This document shows positions 1 to 6,425 of a DNA stretch of 27,871 nucleotides, one piece after another. Made by a program: the position numbers and the translations under genes. Position 1 is the stretch's first letter. Each line of letters begins with the position of its first letter. The notes under the pieces are model-generated. The model was not told where the DNA came from, did not search any database, and was given only the letters and a program-made list of their open reading frames with translations. Source of the DNA: a bacterium (GTDB lineage Bacteria > UBA9089 > CG2-30-40-21 > SBAY01); assembly GCA_040757115.1 (NCBI GenBank), contig JBFLYA010000015.1:4463-32333 (forward strand). Reading direction: 5' to 3'.

Positions 1-762
1 TCTCTGGCACTGATAAGAGATGTATCTTCATCAGTTTTATCTGAACCATGTGGGATATAAAGTTCTCAGTTCGTTGAATAATAGCTTTTTGCACAGGGGT
101 TTTATCTGAACCATGTGGGATATAAAGAGGAATTTACATCAGCAGGGCTAATACCAGCGGGACCGTTTTATCTGAACCATGTGGGATATAAAGCTTATTT
201 TTGATAAGTGTATCGCAGGTCAAGTTGGAGTTTTATCTGAACCATGTGGGATATAAAGTTTAAATAATAGAGGATACCCTATTCAATTATCAAAGTTTTA
301 TCTGAACCATGTGGGATATAAAGAAAGAAAAATACCCGCATCTTCTATCCGCGGACACGTTTTATCTGAACCATGTGGGATATAAAGAAATTACTTACGA
401 GGCGATGCTATCTGCAAAAGCGGGTTTTATCTGAACCATGTGGGATATAAAGATTTTAAATTCATTTAGTCCGTCTGTGTCCAGGCTCGTTTTATCTGAA
501 CCATGTGGGATATAAAGTATAGGCTCTCTAATTTTTTCAAATACTTCTCTTGAGTTTTATCTGAACCATGTGGGATATAAAGTGTGTCATCCTTACTATG
601 GAACAATGCTTCTCCAGGTTTTATCTGAACCATGTGGGATATAAAGTTATTAATTACGATATTGTGGCTAAGTTCAGCTGGAGTTTATCTGAACCATGTG
701 GGATATAAAGAATGGCACTTGGACGGGGACGGCGAGTAATCCCGAGTTTTATCTGAACCATG
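1..762 (+). CRISPR. CRISPR array, trailer end (12 repeat units, 11 whole spacers)
   Basis: Twelve copies of a 29-nt repeat that begins GTTTTATCTGAACCATG and ends GGGATATAAAG start at 34, 99, 165, 230, 295, 359, 424, 489, 554, 618, 683 and 746. Spacers are 35-37 nt and unrelated to each other; bases 1-33 are the end of a further spacer, so the array continues off the left edge. Ten repeats appear identical. The eleventh (683-710) lacks one T of the T-run and the twelfth (746-762) stops after its first 17 bases, so the right side is the old, leader-distal end. The AAAG 3' end resembles the crRNA 5' handle of I-B-like repeats (ATTGAAAC/G), which agrees with rightward transcription and a leader to the left. 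Repeat and spacer lengths suit a class 1 type I system. The subtype is inference because no cas gene lies in the window. Confidence 0.97.
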
Positions 763-975
763 GAGATTGACCAGAGGTATCAAAGGATTGCATTTGAGGC
801 ATCTGTGCCAAATTCTGTTAAAAGGATACATTGGTTTGTCGATGATAAAAAGATTGCTTTGGTTGGAGCTTCCGAAAAGATATTTTACCAGCCGCAAGAG
901 GGTAAACACAAGATTGTGTGTCTGGATGATGTCGGCAACTCATCGGAGATTTTTATTAAGGTGATTGACAAATGA
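760..975 (+). pseudogene. pbpC: Penicillin-binding protein 1C, C-terminal remnant
   Basis: This is a 71-codon open frame whose only ATG lies inside the truncated last CRISPR repeat; a TGA precedes it in frame and there is no Shine-Dalgarno sequence. The peptide resembles the last part of PBP1C (the BiPBP_C domain): RIxxEAxVP, then RIHWFVDDKK, then EGKHKIVCLDDVG and a final beta-strand ending FIKVIDK. Full-length PBP1C is a periplasmic glycosyltransferase/transpeptidase of roughly 700-800 residues that makes peptidoglycan. Both catalytic domains are missing here, so the fragment cannot have that activity. The reading frame is undamaged, which suggests a fairly recent truncation. The family call rests on pattern recognition of a short domain. 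A small independent protein of this fold is the alternative but is unlikely given the missing start signals. Confidence 0.65.
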
Positions 976-1004
976 TATTAAAAACTAAAGTAACTATTCA
1001 CCCT

Positions 1005-1157
1005 GTAGGAAAGTAAGAGAGTAGGAAAGTAGGAAAGGGGAGACATTGTCCCCAGAAGAGGAATACCGTGCACATCCTTTATCCCTTTCCTACTACCTAC
1101 TTGCCTACTATTTCCTCCTGAAAGTAGGAAAGTAGGAGAGTAGGGAAGTAAGAAAGG
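1005..1157. repeat. Tandem GTAGGAAA-type repeat tracts, direct and inverted
   Basis: A direct tract at 1005-1040 has GTAG-type units every 8 bases. It is followed by an inverted tract at 1084-1116 (CCTACT-type units) and a second direct tract at 1121-1157. A further inverted tract lies at about 1294-1322. Together they can pair into long hairpins. They could act as a transcription end for the leftward ptsI operon, but no classic terminator with a T-run is apparent. Confidence 0.85.
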
Positions 1158-1283
1158 TATTATCTAATTCTATCTAAAGATCTTAATTATCTGCCAGATT
1201 TTCAATCCATTTGGGATATATCTGAAGAAGTGAGTAGGATGCTTATAGGTTTAATCAAATCAATTAAGAGTAAAATAGTATGA
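1152..1283 (+). pseudogene. Four-helix-bundle (S23-like) protein, C-terminal remnant
   Basis: The frame is open from just after a TAA at 1149-1151 to the TGA at 1281-1283, too short for a normal gene and without a start. The peptide contains YYLILSKDLNYL and ends EEVSRMLIGLIKSIKSK. This matches the last two helices of the four-helix-bundle family first known from 23S rRNA intervening sequences, whose typical pattern is YxLxxAKDLGYL followed by EEixrMLxGLIKSL. About two thirds of the usual 110-130 residues are missing. The upstream part is replaced by the GTAGGAAA repeat, whose last bases supply the first codons. The protein's role is unknown in general and this copy is not expected to be made. 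Confidence 0.6.
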
Positions 1284-1350
1284 AGTATTTTCCCCCTTTC
1301 CTACTTCCTACTACCTACTTGCTTGGTATGCTGAATAGTTACAAAGGAAA

Positions 1351-3135
1351 TTAACCCTCCACTAAGTGATTTCTTGCTGTATTGAACAAATGAGGGAATT
1401 TCTTATACATTATTTCCTTGAGGACATTTTCTACTTCATTGACGCTGTGCAATTTAAGTACTTTTTGCACTAATTCTTTTGCCTCAATAAGGCTTATTGA
1501 CCGAATGACCTCTTTTACCTTCGGGATAGAGCTACTGGACATACTTAATTCATCTATTCCCATCCCGACTAAAATAATCGTAAATAATGGGTCACCAGCC
1601 ATCTCACCACACATACCTGCCCATATTCCTTGATTATGTGCAGATTCGATGGTATAATTAATAGAGCGTAAAATAGCCGGATGCGCCGGGTTGTAAAGAT
1701 GAGCTAATTGTTCATTAACTCTATCTATAGCAATGGTATACTGAATTAAATCATTTGTGCCAATGCTAAAAAAATCTACTTCTTTGGCTAAAATATCTGA
1801 AATCATTACCGCTGAAGGCGTTTCAATCATTATGCCAAGTTCTATGTCCGGAGCAAAACATACCTTTTCTGTCTTTAATTCCTGTTTTACCTCTTCAATG
1901 ATTTTTTTTGTAGCTCGTAATTCTTCTAATTCTGAAATCATTGGAAACATTATTCTTAATTTACCAAAGTTACTGGCTCGAAATAGGGCTCTTATTTGTG
2001 TTTTAAACATATTCTTATATCTTAAACATAATCGGATTGCTCGCAATCCAAGGAAAGGATTTACTTCGGTTGGAGTTCCTAAGTAAGATAAATATTTATC
2101 TCCGCCTACATCTAATGTTCTTATCGTCACAGGATATGGTTTCATTTGAGATATTACTTGTTGATATGCCTTTAATTGTTCATCTTCATCTGGTAATTCA
2201 GTTCTATCCAGATACAAAAATTCAGTGCGGTATAATCCAATTCCCTCTGCCCCTTCATCCTTTACAACATCAATTTCCTCTGGTAGTTCAATATTAGCCG
2301 CAATGTCAACTCTATAACCATCATTCGTTTGACCTGGTAAGTCTTTTAGCCAGGCTAAGCCCGCTTTAAATTCATCAAATATCTTTTTCTTTTTCTCATA
2401 TTCGTTAATCGTCGCTTTATCTGGATTAACAATAACAATACCATGACTACCATCAATAATTAGAATATCTCCGGATTTAACTCGAAATGTTATATCTCTT
2501 AATCCAACTACGGCTGGGATTTCTAAAGCACGCGCCATAATGGCGGTATGCGAGGTTTGACCACCTATATCTGTCGCAAAACCCATTATCTTCCCTTTAT
2601 ACATATGCGAGGTATCTGATGGTGTTAAATTATGGGCAACAACAATAACATCTTCCCTTAATTCTTGTAGACTAATATTAGTAGTTCCAACTAAATTTTC
2701 TAATATTCTCCGACCTATGTCATAAATATCTACTACTCGTTCTCGCATATAGTCATCTTCTAATCCAGCGATATTCTCAGTAATCATCTGCAGAACTTCC
2801 CACAAGGCATATTCTACATTGATATATTCTTTTCTTATTCTTTCAGAAACCTCAAAGATAAGTAATGGGTCTTTTAAAATTAATAAATGAGCCTCAAAGA
2901 TATTCGAATATTCTTCACCCATCTCTTCATGAACCTTTTCTTTAATCTTTACAATTTCTTTTTCAGTGCGTCCAACTGCCTCTTTAAAACTATTAATTTG
3001 ATTTTCTACTTCTTCTTCAGTAATCTTTCTCTGGGTTATCTTGAGCTTAGTTATATCTAATAAATAAGCCTTGCCGATAACAATCCCTGGTGAGGCAATT
3101 ACGCCTTTAAGTTTTAACATCGATGAAGTTATCAT
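1351..3135 (-). CDS. ptsI: Phosphoenolpyruvate--protein phosphotransferase (PTS enzyme I)
   Basis: Enzyme I takes the phosphate from phosphoenolpyruvate onto a histidine and passes it to HPr in the cytoplasm, the first step of PTS sugar uptake. The 594-residue product has the usual full length (about 570-590). It begins with the typical KGVIASPGIVIGKA strand. The phosphohistidine motif GGQTSHTAIMARA places the active His at residue 196. The C-terminal PEP-binding TIM barrel shows GLYRTEFLYLDR, LDVGGDK, IGTNDLIQYT and the CGEMAGDP motif with the catalytic Cys. The chosen ATG at 3135 overlaps the ptsH stop codon (ATGA) and has a GGAGA sequence upstream. A second Met at residue 6 lacks a ribosome-binding site. 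It is the last gene of a tightly coupled IIC-IID-HPr-EI operon. Nothing looks damaged. Confidence 0.98.
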   Translation of the reverse strand: MITSSMLKLKGVIASPGIVIGKAYLLDITKLKITQRKITEEEVENQINSFKEAVGRTEKEIVKIKEKVHEEMGEEYSNIFEAHLLILKDPLLIFEVSERIRKEYINVEYALWEVLQMITENIAGLEDDYMRERVVDIYDIGRRILENLVGTTNISLQELREDVIVVAHNLTPSDTSHMYKGKIMGFATDIGGQTSHTAIMARALEIPAVVGLRDITFRVKSGDILIIDGSHGIVIVNPDKATINEYEKKKKIFDEFKAGLAWLKDLPGQTNDGYRVDIAANIELPEEIDVVKDEGAEGIGLYRTEFLYLDRTELPDEDEQLKAYQQVISQMKPYPVTIRTLDVGGDKYLSYLGTPTEVNPFLGLRAIRLCLRYKNMFKTQIRALFRASNFGKLRIMFPMISELEELRATKKIIEEVKQELKTEKVCFAPDIELGIMIETPSAVMISDILAKEVDFFSIGTNDLIQYTIAIDRVNEQLAHLYNPAHPAILRSINYTIESAHNQGIWAGMCGEMAGDPLFTIILVGMGIDELSMSSSSIPKVKEVIRSISLIEAKELVQKVLKLHSVNEVENVLKEIMYKKFPHLFNTARNHLVEG

Positions 3136-3419
3136 TCTTTTTCTCCAAATTTATCTTCGAATAATTTTGTTAATTTTTCTACCGCCTCTATAGCATCTTC
3201 GCCACGGGCATTGATTATTATTTGACTACCTTTGCCTGCATCTAAAGTTCCCACACTTAAAATACTTTTGCCATTTCTCCATCCTGAACCTGAGTTATTA
3301 ACTTTTTTTACTTTAATCACTGATTGAAATTTAGTGGCAGCCTGGACGAAAATAACCGCCGCCCGGAGGTGTAACCCTAATTTATTTTCAAGTGTAACTA
3401 TTTTTTCTACTGAATTCAT
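3132..3419 (-). CDS. ptsH: HPr phosphocarrier protein
   Basis: HPr carries phosphate from enzyme I to the sugar-specific EII proteins. The 95-residue product has the HPr fold pattern: LGLHLRAAVIFVQAA near the N-terminus with the phospho-accepting His17, and NGKSILSVGTL with Ser52 at the site of the regulatory serine. Two features are unusual. The otherwise strongly conserved His-Ala-Arg-Pro is His-Leu-Arg-Ala here, so the helix-capping proline after the active site is gone. There is also a small insertion (NNSGSGW) before the serine loop, which makes the protein slightly longer than the usual 85-90. The start overlaps the IID stop and the stop overlaps the ptsI start, each by ATGA, so translation is probably coupled. 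A regulatory NPr/FPr-like paralogue is possible, but the pairing with ptsI favours the general carrier. Confidence 0.95.
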   Translation of the reverse strand: MNSVEKIVTLENKLGLHLRAAVIFVQAATKFQSVIKVKKVNNSGSGWRNGKSILSVGTLDAGKGSQIIINARGEDAIEAVEKLTKLFEDKFGEKE

Positions 3420-4252
3420 AAAATAATCCTGGTTAAATATTTAATTTCAGAATTATAAGACCACATTCCCATTGTTTTAAAATAAACTAATAAACTTCCT
3501 ATTCCCAATATGAACAAAAAGATAATCAAGGGATTGATTCTTATTCTAATGCCAATGCCTGTGGCAATTATAATTATCAATGATGCTATTCCAATAAAAT
3601 ATTCTTCAACCACATCAGTTTTTATTAAACGGGCATTAAACCAGCAAAGAATACTACTTAATATCCCCAAAAAAGTTATGCCGATAATATTGAATATAGA
3701 TTTAATCCGCTGAAAAGAGATTTTACTGATTTTTTCTATCAGGTTTTCTTTAAGGCAATATCCTTTTTTTATGCCGATAAATCTCAGATATAAAGGCAAA
3801 ATATTATAAATAATCAAGAAAAAGATTATTCCCCAGATAGGGGATTTTTGTATCCAGATTAAGGTTGATGTTATCATCATTCCCAAAAGGGAGATTAAAG
3901 GGCGATATGTTGCCCAAAGCAAACTATCTCCAATTCCAGCCAGAGGCGATGTCATATATGATTTCAAAACCGAGATGTCACCCGGAGTTAATCCTTCTTT
4001 ACCTTTTGATAGTTCTTCTTCTTTTGAAATAATTAAGCCACTAATTAATGTAATAAAATATGGATGCGTATTGATAAATTCTAAGTGTCGAAGAATAACT
4101 TCTTTTTGTGCTCGAGGCTGTGAATACAATTTTTTTATCATTGGGAATATCGTATAAACAAATCCTACACTTTGCATCCGCTCAAAATTGAATATTGACT
4201 GCACAAATAATGACCTGAAAAATATCTTGAAAATATCACCTTTAGATAGCAT
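3416..4252 (-). CDS. PTS system mannose/fructose/sorbose family IID component
   Basis: IID and IIC together form the membrane channel that binds and moves the sugar in mannose-class PTS systems. The 278-residue sequence shows the family pattern: FNFERMQSVGFVYTIFP early, FINTHPYFITLISGLIISKEEE, then the highly conserved region containing PLAGIGDSLLWAT, followed by several hydrophobic segments in the C-terminal half. Length is normal (about 270-300). It starts 4 bases after the IIC stop and overlaps ptsH by 4 bases. The substrate cannot be told from sequence. The IIA and IIB phosphoryl-transfer subunits that should hand phosphate to the sugar are not in the window. Confidence 0.93.
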   Translation of the reverse strand: MLSKGDIFKIFFRSLFVQSIFNFERMQSVGFVYTIFPMIKKLYSQPRAQKEVILRHLEFINTHPYFITLISGLIISKEEELSKGKEGLTPGDISVLKSYMTSPLAGIGDSLLWATYRPLISLLGMMITSTLIWIQKSPIWGIIFFLIIYNILPLYLRFIGIKKGYCLKENLIEKISKISFQRIKSIFNIIGITFLGILSSILCWFNARLIKTDVVEEYFIGIASLIIIIATGIGIRIRINPLIIFLFILGIGSLLVYFKTMGMWSYNSEIKYLTRIIL

Positions 4253-4256
4253 AGAT

Positions 4257-4979
4257 TTAGCCTTTTATAAAAATTACAATACTTGTTAAAATAAAACCAA
4301 CCACAAAATAAATAAAATACTTTCGGACACCTAAAACACTTATTGTTACACCACAACCAAATAATAAAAGTAATGATAAAATAATGGTTAAATCAAATTT
4401 AGTGGCTAAAAGATTTGTTATTATTTTAACGGCAAATAGTCCCACGCTTATAGTCCCAATCAAGATTAAGGAATGGATAATAAAACTCATTCCTATACTT
4501 ATCCAATTTATCCATTCTATCATCTGTAAATTTCCTATTTTAATGTTAGCCTCTAATTTGTGTAAAAGGGTAATATTAACCTTTTCAAACAGGAAAAAAT
4601 CAATCCATCTGGAGAAAAAACCAACAATGATTCCAAAGCACATAGATAAAATTAAAAAACTTACTTTTTCTAACAAATTAAGTGGTAGAGTAATACTACC
4701 AATACAGACTAATGAAGTAGTTGTGATACTACTTATCGCGGCATTTGGTGGAATAATAGTGCCTACTTGAAAGGTATTTATCCAGACTAATTCTAAAACA
4801 ACTCCAATGATTGCCCCTAAATATAATCCTTCTTGAGGCGAGCCTTGCAATGACCCCAGTATTAATCCTAAAAAAGGCGAAACAACCAATGGTCTGGAAA
4901 CCATTGTTTGGGCAATACAATAAGTATCTAAATTTATTAATCCACCAATTAATCCGGCTAATAAGATTTGAACATACAT
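4257..4979 (-). CDS. PTS system mannose/sorbose family IIC component
   Basis: This is the integral membrane sugar-binding subunit that works with IID. The predicted 240-residue protein is very hydrophobic. It carries the family signature QTMVSRPLVVSPFLGLILG, then GLYLGAIIGVVLELVWI and VGTIIPPNAA. The frame can be extended to a TTG at 5033, but that start has no good ribosome-binding site and adds a charged stretch. The ATG at 4979 starts directly at the first membrane helix (MYVQILLAGLIGG) and has AAGG upstream, though at a long spacing of about 13. It is the first gene of the operon; upstream is the mobile cassette at 5044-5297, which may have displaced whatever preceded it. Confidence 0.9.
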   Translation of the reverse strand: MYVQILLAGLIGGLINLDTYCIAQTMVSRPLVVSPFLGLILGSLQGSPQEGLYLGAIIGVVLELVWINTFQVGTIIPPNAAISSITTTSLVCIGSITLPLNLLEKVSFLILSMCFGIIVGFFSRWIDFFLFEKVNITLLHKLEANIKIGNLQMIEWINWISIGMSFIIHSLILIGTISVGLFAVKIITNLLATKFDLTIILSLLLLFGCGVTISVLGVRKYFIYFVVGFILTSIVIFIKG

Positions 4980-5043
4980 CGCAAAATTTCTACCTTTTTG
5001 TAATAGTTTATCACATTTTTTGCCAAAAGTCAAAGGATTTTTT

Positions 5044-5297
5044 GTAACCGTTCACCGCAGAGACACAGAGACGCAGAGAAAAAATTAAAAACTATTTACC
5101 ACATGCCTCATTCCATCACGGATTTTCATCAGAGCAAGCTTTTGAAAACCGACATATCATGATTGATTAACAAATTTGGTTTTGAGGTCCTATGTATTAC
5201 TATGATTGCCTCAATAATCTTTTCTGTTGTCTGATTTATTTCAATCTCTTCTCTGTTCCTCTGCGTCTCTGCGGTGAATTACTATCTGAACGGTTAC
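5044..5297. mobile_element. 254-bp MITE-like cassette with inverted ends and 8-bp target duplication
   Basis: The left end GTAACCGTTCA (5044-5054) is the exact reverse complement of the right end TGAACGGTTAC (5287-5297). GATTTTTT lies directly outside both ends (5036-5043 and 5298-5305), as expected for a target-site duplication. Just inside each end is a CACCGCAGAGAC-type repeat (5053-5078 and 5252-5277) in opposite orientation, so the whole unit can fold back. It holds a GxxExxY-protein remnant and no transposase. The ends are those of the element at 990-1342 with two substitutions. Confidence 0.7.
5129..5278 (-). pseudogene. GxxExxY-family protein, N-terminal remnant
   Basis: On the minus strand an open frame runs out of the CGCAGAGAC repeat and reads INQTTEKIIEAIIVIHRTSK before stopping at 5131-5129. 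This matches the start of GxxExxY proteins (typically ELTEKIIGAAIEVHRxLGPGLLES), a family of small proteins of unknown function. The defining GPGxxExxY motif has decayed to KPNLLI and the remaining two thirds are lost. No start codon or ribosome-binding site is present. The repeat is read in frame as a charged N-terminal extension. It is a dead gene carried inside the cassette. Confidence 0.55.
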
Positions 5298-5341
5298 GAT
5301 TTTTTTAGGGTGTAGGTTTGATAACGAACTATCCCCACTTT

Positions 5342-5893
5342 TTACATCCTCAATTCTACTATCTCATCTCCATCTTTTAAAATTACTTTATCTTCAAATA
5401 CCTCATCTATCTTTACTCCCTGGATGTAATCTCCTCTTTTGAGGAAATATTGATGTGCTTTGTTTCCATCTTGAATTATTGCTGTCCCACTACTTTCATC
5501 AAACACTACTCCTATTAATCTTAAATTACCTACTCGCTTCTCTAAAGGAATTTTAAGCGGTATATCTGGTGGTGGCGATTGTGGCGGTAATTGAGGTGGT
5601 GGTGGCGGAGATATTACGGGTAAATTAGGTAATGACTGCTGAAATACTTTTTCTTTTACCTCTTCCTCCACTAAAGGAACAAATAAATATCGACTACCAA
5701 TTAAATTACTATAATACGAATAGGGTTTAGAAGGAGGTAAATTTATAGCGTTTAACTTTATATCCCCTCTTTTTCTACTGATTACTAATTCTTTTTTGGG
5801 CAAAGAAAAGTAGATAATAATTCCAATACAGAGAATTAAATTTGCTAAATATAAAATTTTATTTGCAAAACTTATCTTATTTAAAGGTAACAT
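5342..5893 (-). CDS. gspC: GspC-like type II secretion inner-membrane protein
   Basis: GspC links the inner-membrane platform to the secretin. The 183-residue product has a short cytoplasmic start, one membrane helix (about residues 12-30), a proline-rich periplasmic linker (about 95-115, runs of PPPPP), and a C-terminal domain (about 120-180). That domain reads LRLIGVVFDESSGTAIIQDG, then a YFLKRGDYI and a VILKDGDEIVEL strand, which fits the HR (homology region) domain. The PDZ or coiled-coil domain found at the end of many proteobacterial GspC proteins is absent. It starts 4 bases after gspM with GAGGAG upstream. Its place as last gene is unusual, since gspC commonly opens the operon. A PilP-like protein is the closest alternative. 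Confidence 0.7.
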   Translation of the reverse strand: MLPLNKISFANKILYLANLILCIGIIIYFSLPKKELVISRKRGDIKLNAINLPPSKPYSYYSNLIGSRYLFVPLVEEEVKEKVFQQSLPNLPVISPPPPPQLPPQSPPPDIPLKIPLEKRVGNLRLIGVVFDESSGTAIIQDGNKAHQYFLKRGDYIQGVKIDEVFEDKVILKDGDEIVELRM

Positions 5894-5897
5894 TGTG

Positions 5898-6425
5898 TTA
5901 CTCCTCTAAGATTCTACTTATAACCAACTGGGCAGATAAGACACCCTTAGTTCCACTTTTTGCTTTTAGTCTTAAAGATGAAACCTTTAGAAGTTTAGAT
6001 GATAATTGATAGATAAATTTTGTCAGGTGATTTATTTCCCCTTCTGCCTCAACTACGATGATAAGTCTTTTATAAAATCCCATATCCTTAACTATTCCCG
6101 GCTTAATATCTACTAAATAAAGGTTTGAAGCCTTAGATATAGATTCTATCACTTTTAAAGTATCCGCTAATTCCTCTTCCAGAGAACCTTTTATCTGTAA
6201 TGTCCTGGAGAATTTGTTATATACCGTAGAGATTTTATCCTTTTGGCTAATAATTCGTCTATTTTTTAAAAGTAGTATTTCCTTAGATAATACCTCGTTG
6301 TTCAATTTGGACAAAAAATTATAGCCTGGTTCAAGTAGATAAGTATATCCTGCATAACCAAGAATGACGGCAATGGTAATCCATAATAATTTCTTTTCTC
6401 TTTTGGTAAATTGTGAAAAAGTCAT
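5898..6425 (-). CDS. gspM: GspM/PilO-like type II secretion platform protein
   Basis: This is a bitopic inner-membrane protein expected to pair with GspL. From the ATG at 6425 it has 175 residues: a basic cytoplasmic tail (FTKREKKLL), one membrane helix (about 14-32), a coiled-coil-rich stretch (about 38-100), and a ferredoxin-like periplasmic domain with a LIIVVEAEGEINHLTKFIY strand-helix unit. The start at 6425 overlaps the gspL stop by ATGA and has AAGGAAG upstream. A longer frame to a TTG at 6449 lacks such support. The family is poorly conserved, so the call rests mainly on topology and position after gspL. Confidence 0.75.
   Translation of the reverse strand: MTFSQFTKREKKLLWITIAVILGYAGYTYLLEPGYNFLSKLNNEVLSKEILLLKNRRIISQKDKISTVYNKFSRTLQIKGSLEEELADTLKVIESISKASNLYLVDIKPGIVKDMGFYKRLIIVVEAEGEINHLTKFIYQLSSKLLKVSSLRLKAKSGTKGVLSAQLVISRILEE

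Larger units (their letters stand above)
990..1342. mobile_element. Small cassette with inverted ends (MITE-like), carrying an ORF remnant
   Basis: The segment starts with GTAACTATTCA (990-1000) and ends with its exact reverse complement TGAATAGTTAC (1332-1342). Inside are tracts of a GTAGGAAA-type repeat in both orientations and the tail of a four-helix-bundle protein gene. The ends match the ends of the element at 5044-5297 in 9 of 11 positions. No clear target duplication is seen (only AAA on both sides). There is no transposase gene, so it would be non-autonomous. It fills the whole gap between the pbpC remnant and ptsI. Confidence 0.55.

Noticed and set aside
685-909. A 74-residue minus-strand ORF across the CRISPR end
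   Set aside because: It reads through a CRISPR repeat and antisense to the pbpC remnant; no protein family pattern is visible.
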